Made by a program: the position numbers and the translations under genes. Below the pieces are notes generated by a model. It was not told the DNA's origin, did no database searches, and saw only the letters and a program-made list of their open reading frames with translations. DNA of 30,738 bases. Origin: CAZVCJ01 sp964625745 (GTDB lineage: Bacteria > Chloroflexota > Anaerolineae > VGOG01). How positions within the stretch are numbered: the stretch's first letter is position 1; every line of letters starts with the position of its first letter. The stretch covers positions 1-30,738 of the forward strand of contig CAZVCJ010000036.1 in NCBI GenBank assembly GCA_964625745.1, given 5' to 3'. This document shows, one piece after another, positions 15,201 to 20,612 of this stretch.

Positions 15201-16478
15201 GGGCATGTTGCGGTGCACGGCGTCGTTGCGCCAGGCGATGACTTCATTGTTTTCGGCGGCGCCGCTGCCGGTGGCGACGTCCAGGTCACCGTCGTTGTCC
15301 AGGTCGCCAACAGCGAGGGCGTTCACCTCGTCGTCGCTGGCACCTACATCCTTCTTCCGCGCCCAACTCCCGCTGAAGGGGCTGCCATCGTTTTGCCAGG
15401 CGATGACCTCGTTGACTTCAGCCAAGCCGCCGCTGCCGGAGGCGATATCCAGGTCGCCGTCGTTGTCCAGGTCTGCCAGTCCCACGGCGTTCACGTCGTC
15501 ACCGCTGGTCCCCACGGCGGTCAATGACCAAACATCGTTAAATGGGCTCCCGTCATTTTGGAACGTGCGCACCGCATTCCCCACGTCACCAGAAACGACG
15601 TCCAAAGCGCCGTCGTGGTCCAGGTCGCCGAGCGCCAGCGAGTTAATGGAGCCGGCGCCGTTGCCCACACTCTGGGTGATCGGCCAGGTGGCGCTGAAGG
15701 GAGTGCCGTCGTTCTGCCAAGCCGTGATTTCTTCCCCGGTGCCGCTCGTCTGGCCGGAGACGACGTCTGGATTGCCATCGTTGTCCAGGTCGCCAATGGC
15801 CACGGCGCGGATGGTGCGTGCATCGGTCCCGATATCCTGCCGCGTCCACGTGATGGGGAACGCAGTACCGTCACTCTTCCAGGCGATGACGTCGTTAGAG
15901 TTATCGCCGGTGACGATATCGAGATTGCCGTCGTTGTCCAAATCACCCACGGCGACTGCGAGCGCATCGGTAGTCCCGTCAACGGTTCCTACGTCCCGCT
16001 GCGTCCAGGCCCCGGAAAAGGGAGTGGCATCGTTGTTCTCCCAGGCGATGACCTCGTTATCCTCGCCGCTGCCGTCACTCACGGTAACGACGTCCAGGTC
16101 GCCGTCGTTGTCCAAATCACCTACTACAACCCCATAGATATCATCGGTGCTGGTGCCAATGGTGTTGCTGATCGTCCACGTGCTGTCGAAGGGCGTGCCA
16201 TCGTTCTGCCACACGACGACGTTGCCGCCGCTGTCGCCGGTGACCAGGTCCAGGTCGCCGTCGTTGTCCAGGTCACCCAGGGCCACCGCGTTCACGTCGT
16301 TTACATCGGTGGTGCCCACGTCGCTGCCGCTGGTGTCAAACTCGATGGTCTGGCCGCTGATGGGCGGGGTGGCCCCCACGGGGGCGGTGGGTGCGGAGAG
16401 AGTCATCGCCAGCAGCGCGGCGATGAGGAAAAGATGAAGTCCTCTGACCAGGATGCGTGTGAGCCTGTTTTGATTCAT
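12204..16478 (-). CDS. Large secreted VCBS/FG-GAP repeat protein with DUF11, choice-of-anchor-U-like domain and C-terminal membrane tail
   Basis: About 1424 residues, predicted exported. Order: signal peptide (to about residue 38); 14 VCBS/FG-GAP-like units (about 45-785) with the core VGDLDNDGDLDIVSG, an Asp-rich calcium-binding loop; a region with paired beta-sandwich-like segments (about 785-1075), the second resembling choice-of-anchor-D/HYDIN-type repeats; a DUF11 domain (about 1076-1200; ITKSVTPTTPVNPG, YTITFSNTGTG); an Asp-rich linker and anchor-U-like domain (about 1205-1365; YYKHGPNPPG, WYEF); then PVGGIIVPVSKLELLA, a hydrophobic helix and RRRRA. Fourteen units could make two seven-bladed propellers. 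ATG 16478 is preferred: GGGGAG lies nine bases before it but abuts ATG 16487. It is transcribed alone, with a terminator at 12133-12170. An adhesion or binding role is inferred. Confidence 0.85.
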   Translation of the reverse strand: MNQNRLTRILVRGLHLFLIAALLAMTLSAPTAPVGATPPISGQTIEFDTSGSDVGTTDVNDVNAVALGDLDNDGDLDLVTGDSGGNVVVWQNDGTPFDSTWTISNTIGTSTDDIYGVVVGDLDNDGDLDVVTVSDGSGEDNEVIAWENNDATPFSGAWTQRDVGTVDGTTDALAVAVGDLDNDGNLDIVTGDNSNDVIAWKSDGTAFPITWTRQDIGTDARTIRAVAIGDLDNDGNPDVVSGQTSGTGEEITAWQNDGTPFSATWPITQSVGNGAGSINSLALGDLDHDGALDVVSGDVGNAVRTFQNDGSPFNDVWSLTAVGTSGDDVNAVGLADLDNDGDLDIASGSGGLAEVNEVIAWQNDGSPFSGSWARKKDVGASDDEVNALAVGDLDNDGDLDVATGSGAAENNEVIAWRNDAVHRNMPFDSTAQNVGSHTNYVWSVAVGDLDGDGALDIVSGGADSKINAWQNDGTPFTDGTWSSQEVGSHAVSSVAVGDLDGDGALDIVSGGTDNNVNVWKNPGNPFGAAWSTSQTVGSHGTDDVNSVAVGDLDGDGNLDIVSGGNDNKVNVWQNDGTPFDAAWSISQTVGSHTGQVNSVTVGDLDRDGSLDIVSGGGDKNVNVWQNDGTPFDAAWTTWKTVGSHTSWARTVAVGDLDRDGRLDIVSGGDDKNVNAWQNDGTPFDAAWTTWKTVGSHTNYVYSVAVGDLDGDGALDIVSGGQDKVVNAWQNPGNPFTGAWTKKGVGSHGGNVYSVVVGALDGDGDLDIVSGGQDNQINAWQNQGGSAGFTVSNTAPDDILDGTEDDLLKVVFTHNGIAGDRDLELNKFDLDLFQSNCSTALTTGEANAIIDKLRVRLDGGNGTFETSDTLVADVDTLSLDANGVQTVTFTDGDANVRVSATNSKTYWISVLMTSDASQQSPNQFCMNFDPDADALVEGKTPDFSVSIQDTGATETGSVTATGPEMDVQRPTGTSIADGGTDNIGNQPVGTVNLTYTVDNSAGTAQLDVTGVTASNLTNCSSFVVGTTLPLNVAAGNTATLNVSFDVDASGAFSLDMDIANNDANENPYDIAIQGTGTIPDLSITKSVTPTTPVNPGAPITYTITFSNTGTGLASGVVITDVVPVSVTVTSVISSGVAITQVGGTRYVWDVADLAAGQGGVITITGQLSTTLATGTFTNTAVITTTVIDENPGNNSSDAGVTVMAADDGDGIPDDVEDGAPNGGDGNNDGTPDSQQGNVASLPNAVDGRYVTLVSPPGTNLADVQAVDTPADAPAGVAFPVGLLQFTVQGLAPGGATAVTLLLPAGLTVDTYYKHGPNPPGAAVQWYEFLFDAGSGTGANIGAGQVVLNFVDGQRGDDLAGLDGQVVDQGGPGLSPPVPVGGIIVPVSKLELLALRLRSGQAPWPGLVALASLAALTVALVRRRRA
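12283..12304. repeat. Dispersed CCCTTCGAC..GCTCAGGACA repeat in the VCBS protein tail
   Basis: The minus strand reads CCCTTCGAC, TAC, GCTCAGGACA. Compared with the tail encoded at 9129-9230, it inserts 24 bases (LRLRSGQA) between LLA and PW, at the same place as the copy in the thrombospondin-repeat protein. Confidence 0.8.
14115..16350. repeat. Direct repeats encoding 14 VCBS units
   Basis: Recurrent strings such as CCGGAGACGATGTCCAGG and CGTCGTTCTGCCA (plus strand) mark units of roughly 130-180 bp. The downstream half (14115-15190) is most regular and looks recently amplified. The long plus-strand open frame here is a shadow. Confidence 0.7.
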
Positions 16479-16533
16479 GGTGCTCATCTCTCCCCTTCAA
16501 CCAATGCTCGCAGGGGTGGGCGGTTCAGCACCT

Positions 16534-16623
16534 GGCTTTTGTCCAGCTAAGTGTGTTAGCCCCCGAAATCACAGGTTCGGTCGAACCATCCGCAAGAACC
16601 TTCTGCCTTGCGATGTATTTGGG
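16534..16623. repeat. Diverged third copy of the intergenic leader block
   Basis: GCTTTTGTCCAGC (16535-16547) and the AGGTTC...AGAACCT segment (16573-16601) align with the duplicate blocks at 9031-9118 and 12106-12193. The 29-base hairpin segment matches at 24 positions, and the following 23 bases at about 18. The -35-like TGGACA is kept, but no TATAAT-like -10 sits 17 bases on, and the hairpin arms are reduced to six bases. It precedes the VCBS-repeat gene. Confidence 0.6.
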
Positions 16624-16643
16624 GCACGAGAGGAAAGCGATGG

Positions 16644-17120
16644 TCACACTTGATCGCCGCGCACAATGTAGAGAAAGTGCAGGCCGTCAACTATCTTGAA
16701 ACCCCGGTACTCACCGCCAAGGCAATCGAAATGGGGGTCATAAGTGACCAGATACTCCGCCTTCCCCACCACAGCGCAGGCAAGAACATAGTCATCGTCA
16801 AGGTCTGCAAGGATGGTAGAGTGGACATTCTCTTCGGAGACATGCACGTATTCAGCATCGGCCAGGATGTGGGCGACAAGTTCAAGGGTTAGCTGCTGAT
16901 CAATGCCTAGCTCGCCAAACTTCTCGACAACCTCTTTGAGGGCGACCTTCGACACCAGAAGCACAAATTGAGAGTCACGCCAGCGCCGGAACAACTCTGT
17001 GTTAGGGCTGCGGGGATTTCTGCTCAGATAGGCGGCCACATAAACATTGGCGTCGAGCACGGCGCGGAGTGGTGCCTTGGTCCCTTTCTCTGGATCTGGG
17101 GGGCTGCCCTTAGTCCCCAC
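16644..17120 (-). CDS. PIN-domain putative toxin of a type II toxin-antitoxin pair
   Basis: A 158-residue protein of the PIN family (COG1569-like), Mg2+-dependent RNases. Acidic residues fit the active site: D23 in VLDANVYVAAYL, E63 in LKEVVEKF, D110 in DLDDDYVLACAV, and D128 in LVTYDPHF. The start is GTG 17120, which overlaps the end of the upstream gene by 11 bases; GAGG lies about nine bases before it. An in-frame ATG is not available before the first motif. Overlap with a small upstream gene is typical of toxin-antitoxin operons. Toxicity is inferred from family and context, as some COG1569 proteins have unknown targets. Confidence 0.82.
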   Translation of the reverse strand: MGTKGSPPDPEKGTKAPLRAVLDANVYVAAYLSRNPRSPNTELFRRWRDSQFVLLVSKVALKEVVEKFGELGIDQQLTLELVAHILADAEYVHVSEENVHSTILADLDDDYVLACAVVGKAEYLVTYDPHFDCLGGEYRGFKIVDGLHFLYIVRGDQV

Positions 17121-17409
17121 TAGGGTATTCCTCGACTTTGATCCCCTTGGCTGTGACCTCCGCCGCCAGGGCGTCCAACAAGGCTCGGTATTGGGCTTCT
17201 ACCACAGGGCGGGGTTGCCGGCGCAACTCATTAGCCCGGTCGGCTGCCAAGGTCAAAATCTCCTCAGTGCTCAGTGGTTTCGTCGGCTTCTCCGTCTCCT
17301 GTTTGACTCGGCGAGCATAGGAGATTATCTCTGCTACTTTTGCCTCCGGAAGCCCGACGATTATCTCCGAGAGTTGCCTGATATGAGCCTGAGCTGTTTG
17401 GGCGCACAT
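17110..17409 (-). CDS. Putative antitoxin partner of the PIN-domain protein
   Basis: A 99-residue, charged, probably helical protein (QLSEIIVGLPEAKVAEIISYARRV at the start, shown here in part as a helical segment; EEILTLAADRANELRRQ later). The LPEAKVAEIISYARRV segment is typical of small antitoxins encoded before PIN toxins, where the N-terminus dimerises and the C-terminus wraps the toxin. No DNA-binding fold could be identified with certainty. ATG 17409 is preceded by GGGAGGTGA at good spacing. The stop lies within the toxin's first codons, so translation is probably coupled, with antitoxin made first. The role is inferred from size, order and overlap. Confidence 0.68.
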   Translation of the reverse strand: MCAQTAQAHIRQLSEIIVGLPEAKVAEIISYARRVKQETEKPTKPLSTEEILTLAADRANELRRQPRPVVEAQYRALLDALAAEVTAKGIKVEEYPSGD

Positions 17410-17477
17410 TGTCCTTCACCTCCCTGCTATGCCATCTGCTATTAGCCAGCTTGTATTAGCCTCTCATCTCGATTGCC

Positions 17478-17611
17478 AATTTCGGGTCTTTGGGAATTGG
17501 CGTGAGTAGCGTGCCGGAGTCCCCAACTTGTTGGGGGTTGCAACGCCACATCTCCAACAAGTTGGGGACTCCAACACTGTGACCCTGCGAAATCCCAAAG
17601 AGCCCCAATTT
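17478..17611. repeat. Nested inverted repeat between antitoxin and recJ
   Basis: The inner arms GGAGTCCCCAACTTGTTGG (17516-17534) and their exact complement (17554-17572) enclose a 19-base loop. Imperfect outer arms lie at 17478-17498 and 17591-17611 (TCTTTGGGA against TCCCAAAGA cores). The whole could fold into one long hairpin of about 134 bases. It has no coding capacity I can support, and resembles a MITE-like or REP-like element. It could also attenuate transcription from recJ into the toxin-antitoxin operon. Confidence 0.68.
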
Positions 17612-17690
17612 CAAAGGCGATACTCATGAGTATTTTATCACCCATCTGCTCCTCGGCCAAATGAGCGGACTATCCCGAAGCCCATCAACT

Positions 17691-19394
17691 TCAGCCCGAA
17701 GGCCGCAGGTCTTTCACGTTGAGTTGCAATCGCTTCCGTTCGTTCCACTCGTTGATTTCCAGGGAGTAGACGACGTCAATGTAACCAGAAAGCTGGCCCG
17801 CCCAATGGCCTTGGTGGAAGGCGATAGCGTCCCAGGCGCCCCGGCCATCACTTAAGGCGAGCTTGAGGTGGCTTCCATCGGTGCCCACGGCGCGGGCGTT
17901 CCGCACGATGGCTTGGCGGCTCAACAGGAGGGGCGCGGGATTGGCGTAGCCGCAGGGTTCTAACTGGGTCAGCAGGGCCTGGGTAGCCCAATCCATTTCG
18001 GATAATTCGACCTCGGCGTCAATGAGGAGGGTGGGGGTTAGCTCCACTCCCTCCAGTTGTTCAGCGGCCAGGTCCTTCAAGCGTTCCCGCAGGGCTTCAA
18101 TGTTATCATTGGCAACGGTGAAGCCAGCGGCGGCGGCATGGCCGCCGTATCTTACGAGGAGGTCGCTGCACTGATCCAGGGCAGCGGTGATGTTGAACTC
18201 GGGGATGCTACGAGCCGAGCCACGGCTTTTCTCCGGGCCCAGCTCGACGACCAGGGCGGGGCGATAGAATTCCTCAGTCAAACGGCCGGCCACCAGGCCC
18301 ACGATGCCGGACAGGAAATCCTCGCCGGACGCGAAGAGGAGCTTCTCGCTATCGCCTGCCAGCAGCGCTTGCTCACGCGCTCGCTCAAGGGTCTCTGCCG
18401 TCAGGCGTTGGCGACGCCGGTTTAGCTCCTCCAGTTCTTGGGCCAGATTCGCGGCTTCGTCTGGAGAGCGGCAGGTGAGGAGATCGTAGCTCGTGGCGGC
18501 GTCATCCATGCGCCCGGCGGCGTTGAGGCGCGGCCCCAGGACGAAGCCGATGGCGGCCGCATCAATCTGGCCCAGCTTCAGCCCGGCCTGGGCGATCATG
18601 GCCCGCACGCCCTGGCGCTGGGGATCGTTCAGCCTCTCCAGCCCTCGCCTCACCAGGCTCCTGTTTTCTCCTAGCAACGGAACGAGGTCAGCCACCGTGC
18701 CCAGGGCAGCCAGGTCTAGCAGATCCTCTTCGTCTACGCTCACCTCGCCCTGGGCCACAGGCACCTGGCGATTGGCTCGCAGGAGGGCCTGGGCCAGCTT
18801 GAAGGCCACCCCCACTCCCGCCAGGTCCTGGAAGGGATAACGACAATCGGGTTGTTTGGGGTTGATGACCGCCAGGGCCGGAGGGACCTCGTCGCCCACC
18901 GAGTGGTGATCGGTGATAATGATATCCAGGCCCAGCTTTCTTCCGTAGCTGACTTCCCTGATGGAGCGGATGCCGCAATCAACGGTGACTACTACTTCGA
19001 CGCCCTGAGACGCCAGTTGGCGTAAGGCCCCCGTGTTCAGGCCATAGCCCTCGTCCACCCGGTGGGGGATGTAGGGCTTCACCCTGGCTCCGAGGGCCGA
19101 GAGCGCGTCCACCAGGAGGGCGGTCGCCGTCACCCCATCGGCGTCGAAGTCGCCGTAGACGGCCACCAGTTCTCCCTGGCGAATGGCCTGGCGAAGGCGG
19201 GTCACAGCCTGGTTCATCCCTTTGAGCCGGAAGGGGTTGACGTCGGGGTGAGCGCCGGCCAGGAAATCACGCACGTCGTGGGGAGCGGTGAGGCCGCGGT
19301 TATAGAGCAACTGGACGATGAGGGGTGAGATTTGCGGAAAGCGGGCCAGGTGGTCAGCGGGCGCTGGCGGCGCTACCTGCCAGTTAGGTTTCAT
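17691..19394 (-). CDS. recJ: Single-stranded-DNA-specific 5'-3' exonuclease RecJ
   Basis: A 567-residue protein of the usual bacterial RecJ length. It degrades single-stranded DNA 5' to 3' in recombination and mismatch or base-excision repair. DHH-family motifs are complete: DFDADG (82-87), DCG (139-141), DHH (162-164), GPRLNAAGR (287-295), and the DHHA1 motif GGHAAAAG (417-424). A C-terminal OB-like domain follows, with DGRGAWDAIAF and a NVKDLRPSG end. ATG 19394 (MKPNWQVAPP) is chosen, as it matches the usual RecJ N-terminus; a GTG 21 bases upstream would add seven unlikely residues. It is read in the same direction as the DUF4870 gene upstream, but a palindromic repeat lies between them. 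Confidence 0.93.
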   Translation of the reverse strand: MKPNWQVAPPAPADHLARFPQISPLIVQLLYNRGLTAPHDVRDFLAGAHPDVNPFRLKGMNQAVTRLRQAIRQGELVAVYGDFDADGVTATALLVDALSALGARVKPYIPHRVDEGYGLNTGALRQLASQGVEVVVTVDCGIRSIREVSYGRKLGLDIIITDHHSVGDEVPPALAVINPKQPDCRYPFQDLAGVGVAFKLAQALLRANRQVPVAQGEVSVDEEDLLDLAALGTVADLVPLLGENRSLVRRGLERLNDPQRQGVRAMIAQAGLKLGQIDAAAIGFVLGPRLNAAGRMDDAATSYDLLTCRSPDEAANLAQELEELNRRRQRLTAETLERAREQALLAGDSEKLLFASGEDFLSGIVGLVAGRLTEEFYRPALVVELGPEKSRGSARSIPEFNITAALDQCSDLLVRYGGHAAAAGFTVANDNIEALRERLKDLAAEQLEGVELTPTLLIDAEVELSEMDWATQALLTQLEPCGYANPAPLLLSRQAIVRNARAVGTDGSHLKLALSDGRGAWDAIAFHQGHWAGQLSGYIDVVYSLEINEWNERKRLQLNVKDLRPSG

Positions 19395-19477
19395 AGACGA
19401 TTCTCTTGAGAACACGGATTGGCAGGATTTACGGATTTCTCCTCGGTCTCAGTAAGCGGCTCCCACGCCTGGCGGGG

Positions 19478-19526
19478 CGAAGGTCTCCTGACCGAGCCCT
19501 GTCCAGCCTCGGTCAGGAGACCTTCG
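19478..19526. repeat. Perfect 19-bp inverted repeat between the DUF4870 gene and recJ
   Basis: The arms CGAAGGTCTCCTGACCGAG (19478-19496) and exact complement (19508-19526) enclose the 11-base loop CCCTGTCCAGC. It differs in sequence from the palindromes at 4063 and 17516. It lies in a gap of about 190 bases with no gene. On the minus strand no U-tract follows it directly, so it is more likely a dispersed repeat than a classical terminator. Confidence 0.75.
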
Positions 19527-19585
19527 GCAAACAAAGAGGGGCTTTCAGCAAACAAACAGGTCCGTTGAATCCCACCAGTCCGTTG

Positions 19586-20026
19586 TTACTCGGTTTTGAT
19601 TATGTCCCAAATGAGGGGATACTTGAACTCTTGGCCCAGGGAGCACACGTAGGCCGCGTAGCAACCGTATCCAACGGCTGCCAGGTCGAGCAGCAGGCCT
19701 ATGGGTATCAAACAGAGGCCGATCGCAAATACGGCCAACACTGCTATGACGATCCACATGATCCACGACAGCACCGCCACCACGATCTGGTAGATCAAGG
19801 ACTGCAGGGCTTGTTTGGCCACGTAGTCCGACTCATCTTTCTTGACCAACCAGATGACGAAAGCGGCCACAGGCCCCAGCAGGCCGACCGTGACCGCTCC
19901 CAGGAGAATGCTCACGTGGGCCAATATAGCCCACGTCTTCTCATCGCTGGTGATCTCGATCTTTTCGAGGACTTCCGGTGAGAGCGCCTTGACCTCTTCG
20001 TTGCTTTCCCTTGTTTCTTCCATCAT
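19586..20026 (-). CDS. DUF4870 domain-containing membrane protein
   Basis: A 146-residue protein: an acidic cytoplasmic N-terminus (about 1-25), then SDEKTWAILAHVSILLG and several hydrophobic segments (about 30-50, 65-110). It includes the DUF4870 (Tic20-like) signature of a W-x-x-x-x-H start, a VIWLVKKD turn and YVAKQALQSLIYQI. The tail is soluble (GQEFKYPLIWDIIKTE). The function of the family is unknown. ATG 20026 has AGGAGG seven bases upstream, and a promoter lies at 20068-20095. It diverges from the SCP2-lipid kinase operon. Family call good, role unknown. Confidence 0.85.
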   Translation of the reverse strand: MMEETRESNEEVKALSPEVLEKIEITSDEKTWAILAHVSILLGAVTVGLLGPVAAFVIWLVKKDESDYVAKQALQSLIYQIVVAVLSWIMWIVIAVLAVFAIGLCLIPIGLLLDLAAVGYGCYAAYVCSLGQEFKYPLIWDIIKTE

Positions 20027-20067
20027 ACCACTGCCTCCTTCTTGCTCTGCGAGCTTGGGTTGGCATT

Positions 20068-20095
20068 ATTTTATCACACTATAGGCAGATGTCAA
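20068..20095 (-). promoter_or_regulatory. Sigma70-like promoter for the DUF4870 gene
   Basis: On the minus strand: TTGACA (20095-20090), 16-base spacer, TAAAAT (20073-20068), about 40 bases before ATG 20026. The -35 is perfect and the -10 matches 5 of 6. Its -35 lies six bases from the -35 of the divergent promoter. Confidence 0.62.
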
Positions 20096-20101
20096 CTGAG
20101 G

Positions 20102-20131
20102 TTGACAACAATGGCATATACGTGCTATACT
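20102..20131 (+). promoter_or_regulatory. Extended -10 sigma70-like promoter for the SCP2-lipid kinase operon
   Basis: TTGACA (20102-20107), 18-base spacer and TGCTATACT, whose -10 hexamer TATACT is at 20126-20131 with the TG of an extended -10 just before it. It lies about 115 bases upstream of ATG 20245. Together with the opposing -35 it forms TGTCAAC-TGAG-GTTGACA (20090-20107), a palindrome that could also be an operator. Confidence 0.65.
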
Positions 20132-20145
20132 TCTCCGCAACGGTG

Positions 20146-20217
20146 GGCAACGAGTAAGGAGTAATGGGTAACGAGCCTGCACTTCCCTCGTTACTCATTT
20201 CCCGTTGACTCGTTGCC
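20146..20217. repeat. Imperfect inverted repeat of GGTAACGAGT-type units in the SCP2 leader
   Basis: The left arm (20146-20175, starting GGCAACGAGT) and right arm (20187-20217, ending ACTCGTTGCC) are near complements around an 11-base loop. They contain ACGAG units like those at 22943-22974. It lies in the 5' leader of the SCP2 transcript, downstream of the promoter, and may fold in RNA. It is probably a dispersed intergenic repeat. Confidence 0.62.
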
Positions 20218-20244
20218 TCACTGACTAACTTGAGGAGGTGTAGG

Positions 20245-20601
20245 ATGTCACTACCTGATACAGCCCAGGAGATCATCGAGGCCATGCCCGGCGCCTTCCT
20301 GCCAGAGAGGGCCAAAGGCATCAAAGCCACTTATCAGTTCGAGCTGACTGGCGAGGGGGGCGGCAACTGGGTGTTGGAGATCGCCAATGAGCAGTGCCAG
20401 GTCAAAGAAGGGGTCGCTACTGAGCCCGATACGACCATAAGCCTGGCGGCTGCCGATTACGTGGCCCTGGTCAAGGGGGAACTCGACGCCATGGGGGCCT
20501 TCATGAGAGGCAAGCTCAAAGTCAAAGGAAACGTGGGCCTGGCTATGAAAGTCCTTAATTTCTTCCAACGCCCCCCATTCCCCCCAACTTTGGGGGGCTA
20601 G
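20245..20601 (+). CDS. SCP2 sterol-binding domain protein
   Basis: A 118-residue single-domain protein of the SCP2 sterol-carrier family, which binds lipids in a hydrophobic tunnel. Seen are FELTGEGGGNWVLEIAN (strands), DTTISLAAADYVALVKG, and MRGKLKVKGNVGLAMKVLNFF, the usual C-terminal block. The last ten residues (RPPFPPTLGG) are not part of the fold; they are encoded by a palindromic CCCCCCAACTTTGGGGGG repeat. ATG 20245 has AGGAGG six bases upstream; the five codons of open frame before it cover this site. A lipid kinase follows 11 bases downstream. That pairing suggests a shared role in lipid handling. The ligand is unknown. Confidence 0.85.
   Translation: MSLPDTAQEIIEAMPGAFLPERAKGIKATYQFELTGEGGGNWVLEIANEQCQVKEGVATEPDTTISLAAADYVALVKGELDAMGAFMRGKLKVKGNVGLAMKVLNFFQRPPFPPTLGG
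20580..20597. repeat. G/C-run palindrome at the SCP2-kinase junction
   Basis: CCCCCCAACTTTGGGGGG is a near-perfect hairpin (arms CCCCCCAA and TTGGGGGG). It is part of a longer CCCCCCATT...CTAGGGGGGAGGG repeat that encodes the end of the SCP2 protein, contains its TAG stop and supplies the purine-rich ribosome binding site of the next gene. Confidence 0.7.
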
Positions 20602-20612
20602 GGGGGAGGGAA

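Noticed and set aside
12984..15527. An 847-codon open frame on the plus strand
   Set aside because: It lies wholly antisense to the VCBS repeats, is open because of their biased, repeated codons, and has no recognisable domain or ribosome binding site.
17442..17660. A 72-codon minus-strand open frame between antitoxin and recJ
   Set aside because: It reads through the nested palindrome and has no ribosome binding site or recognisable sequence.
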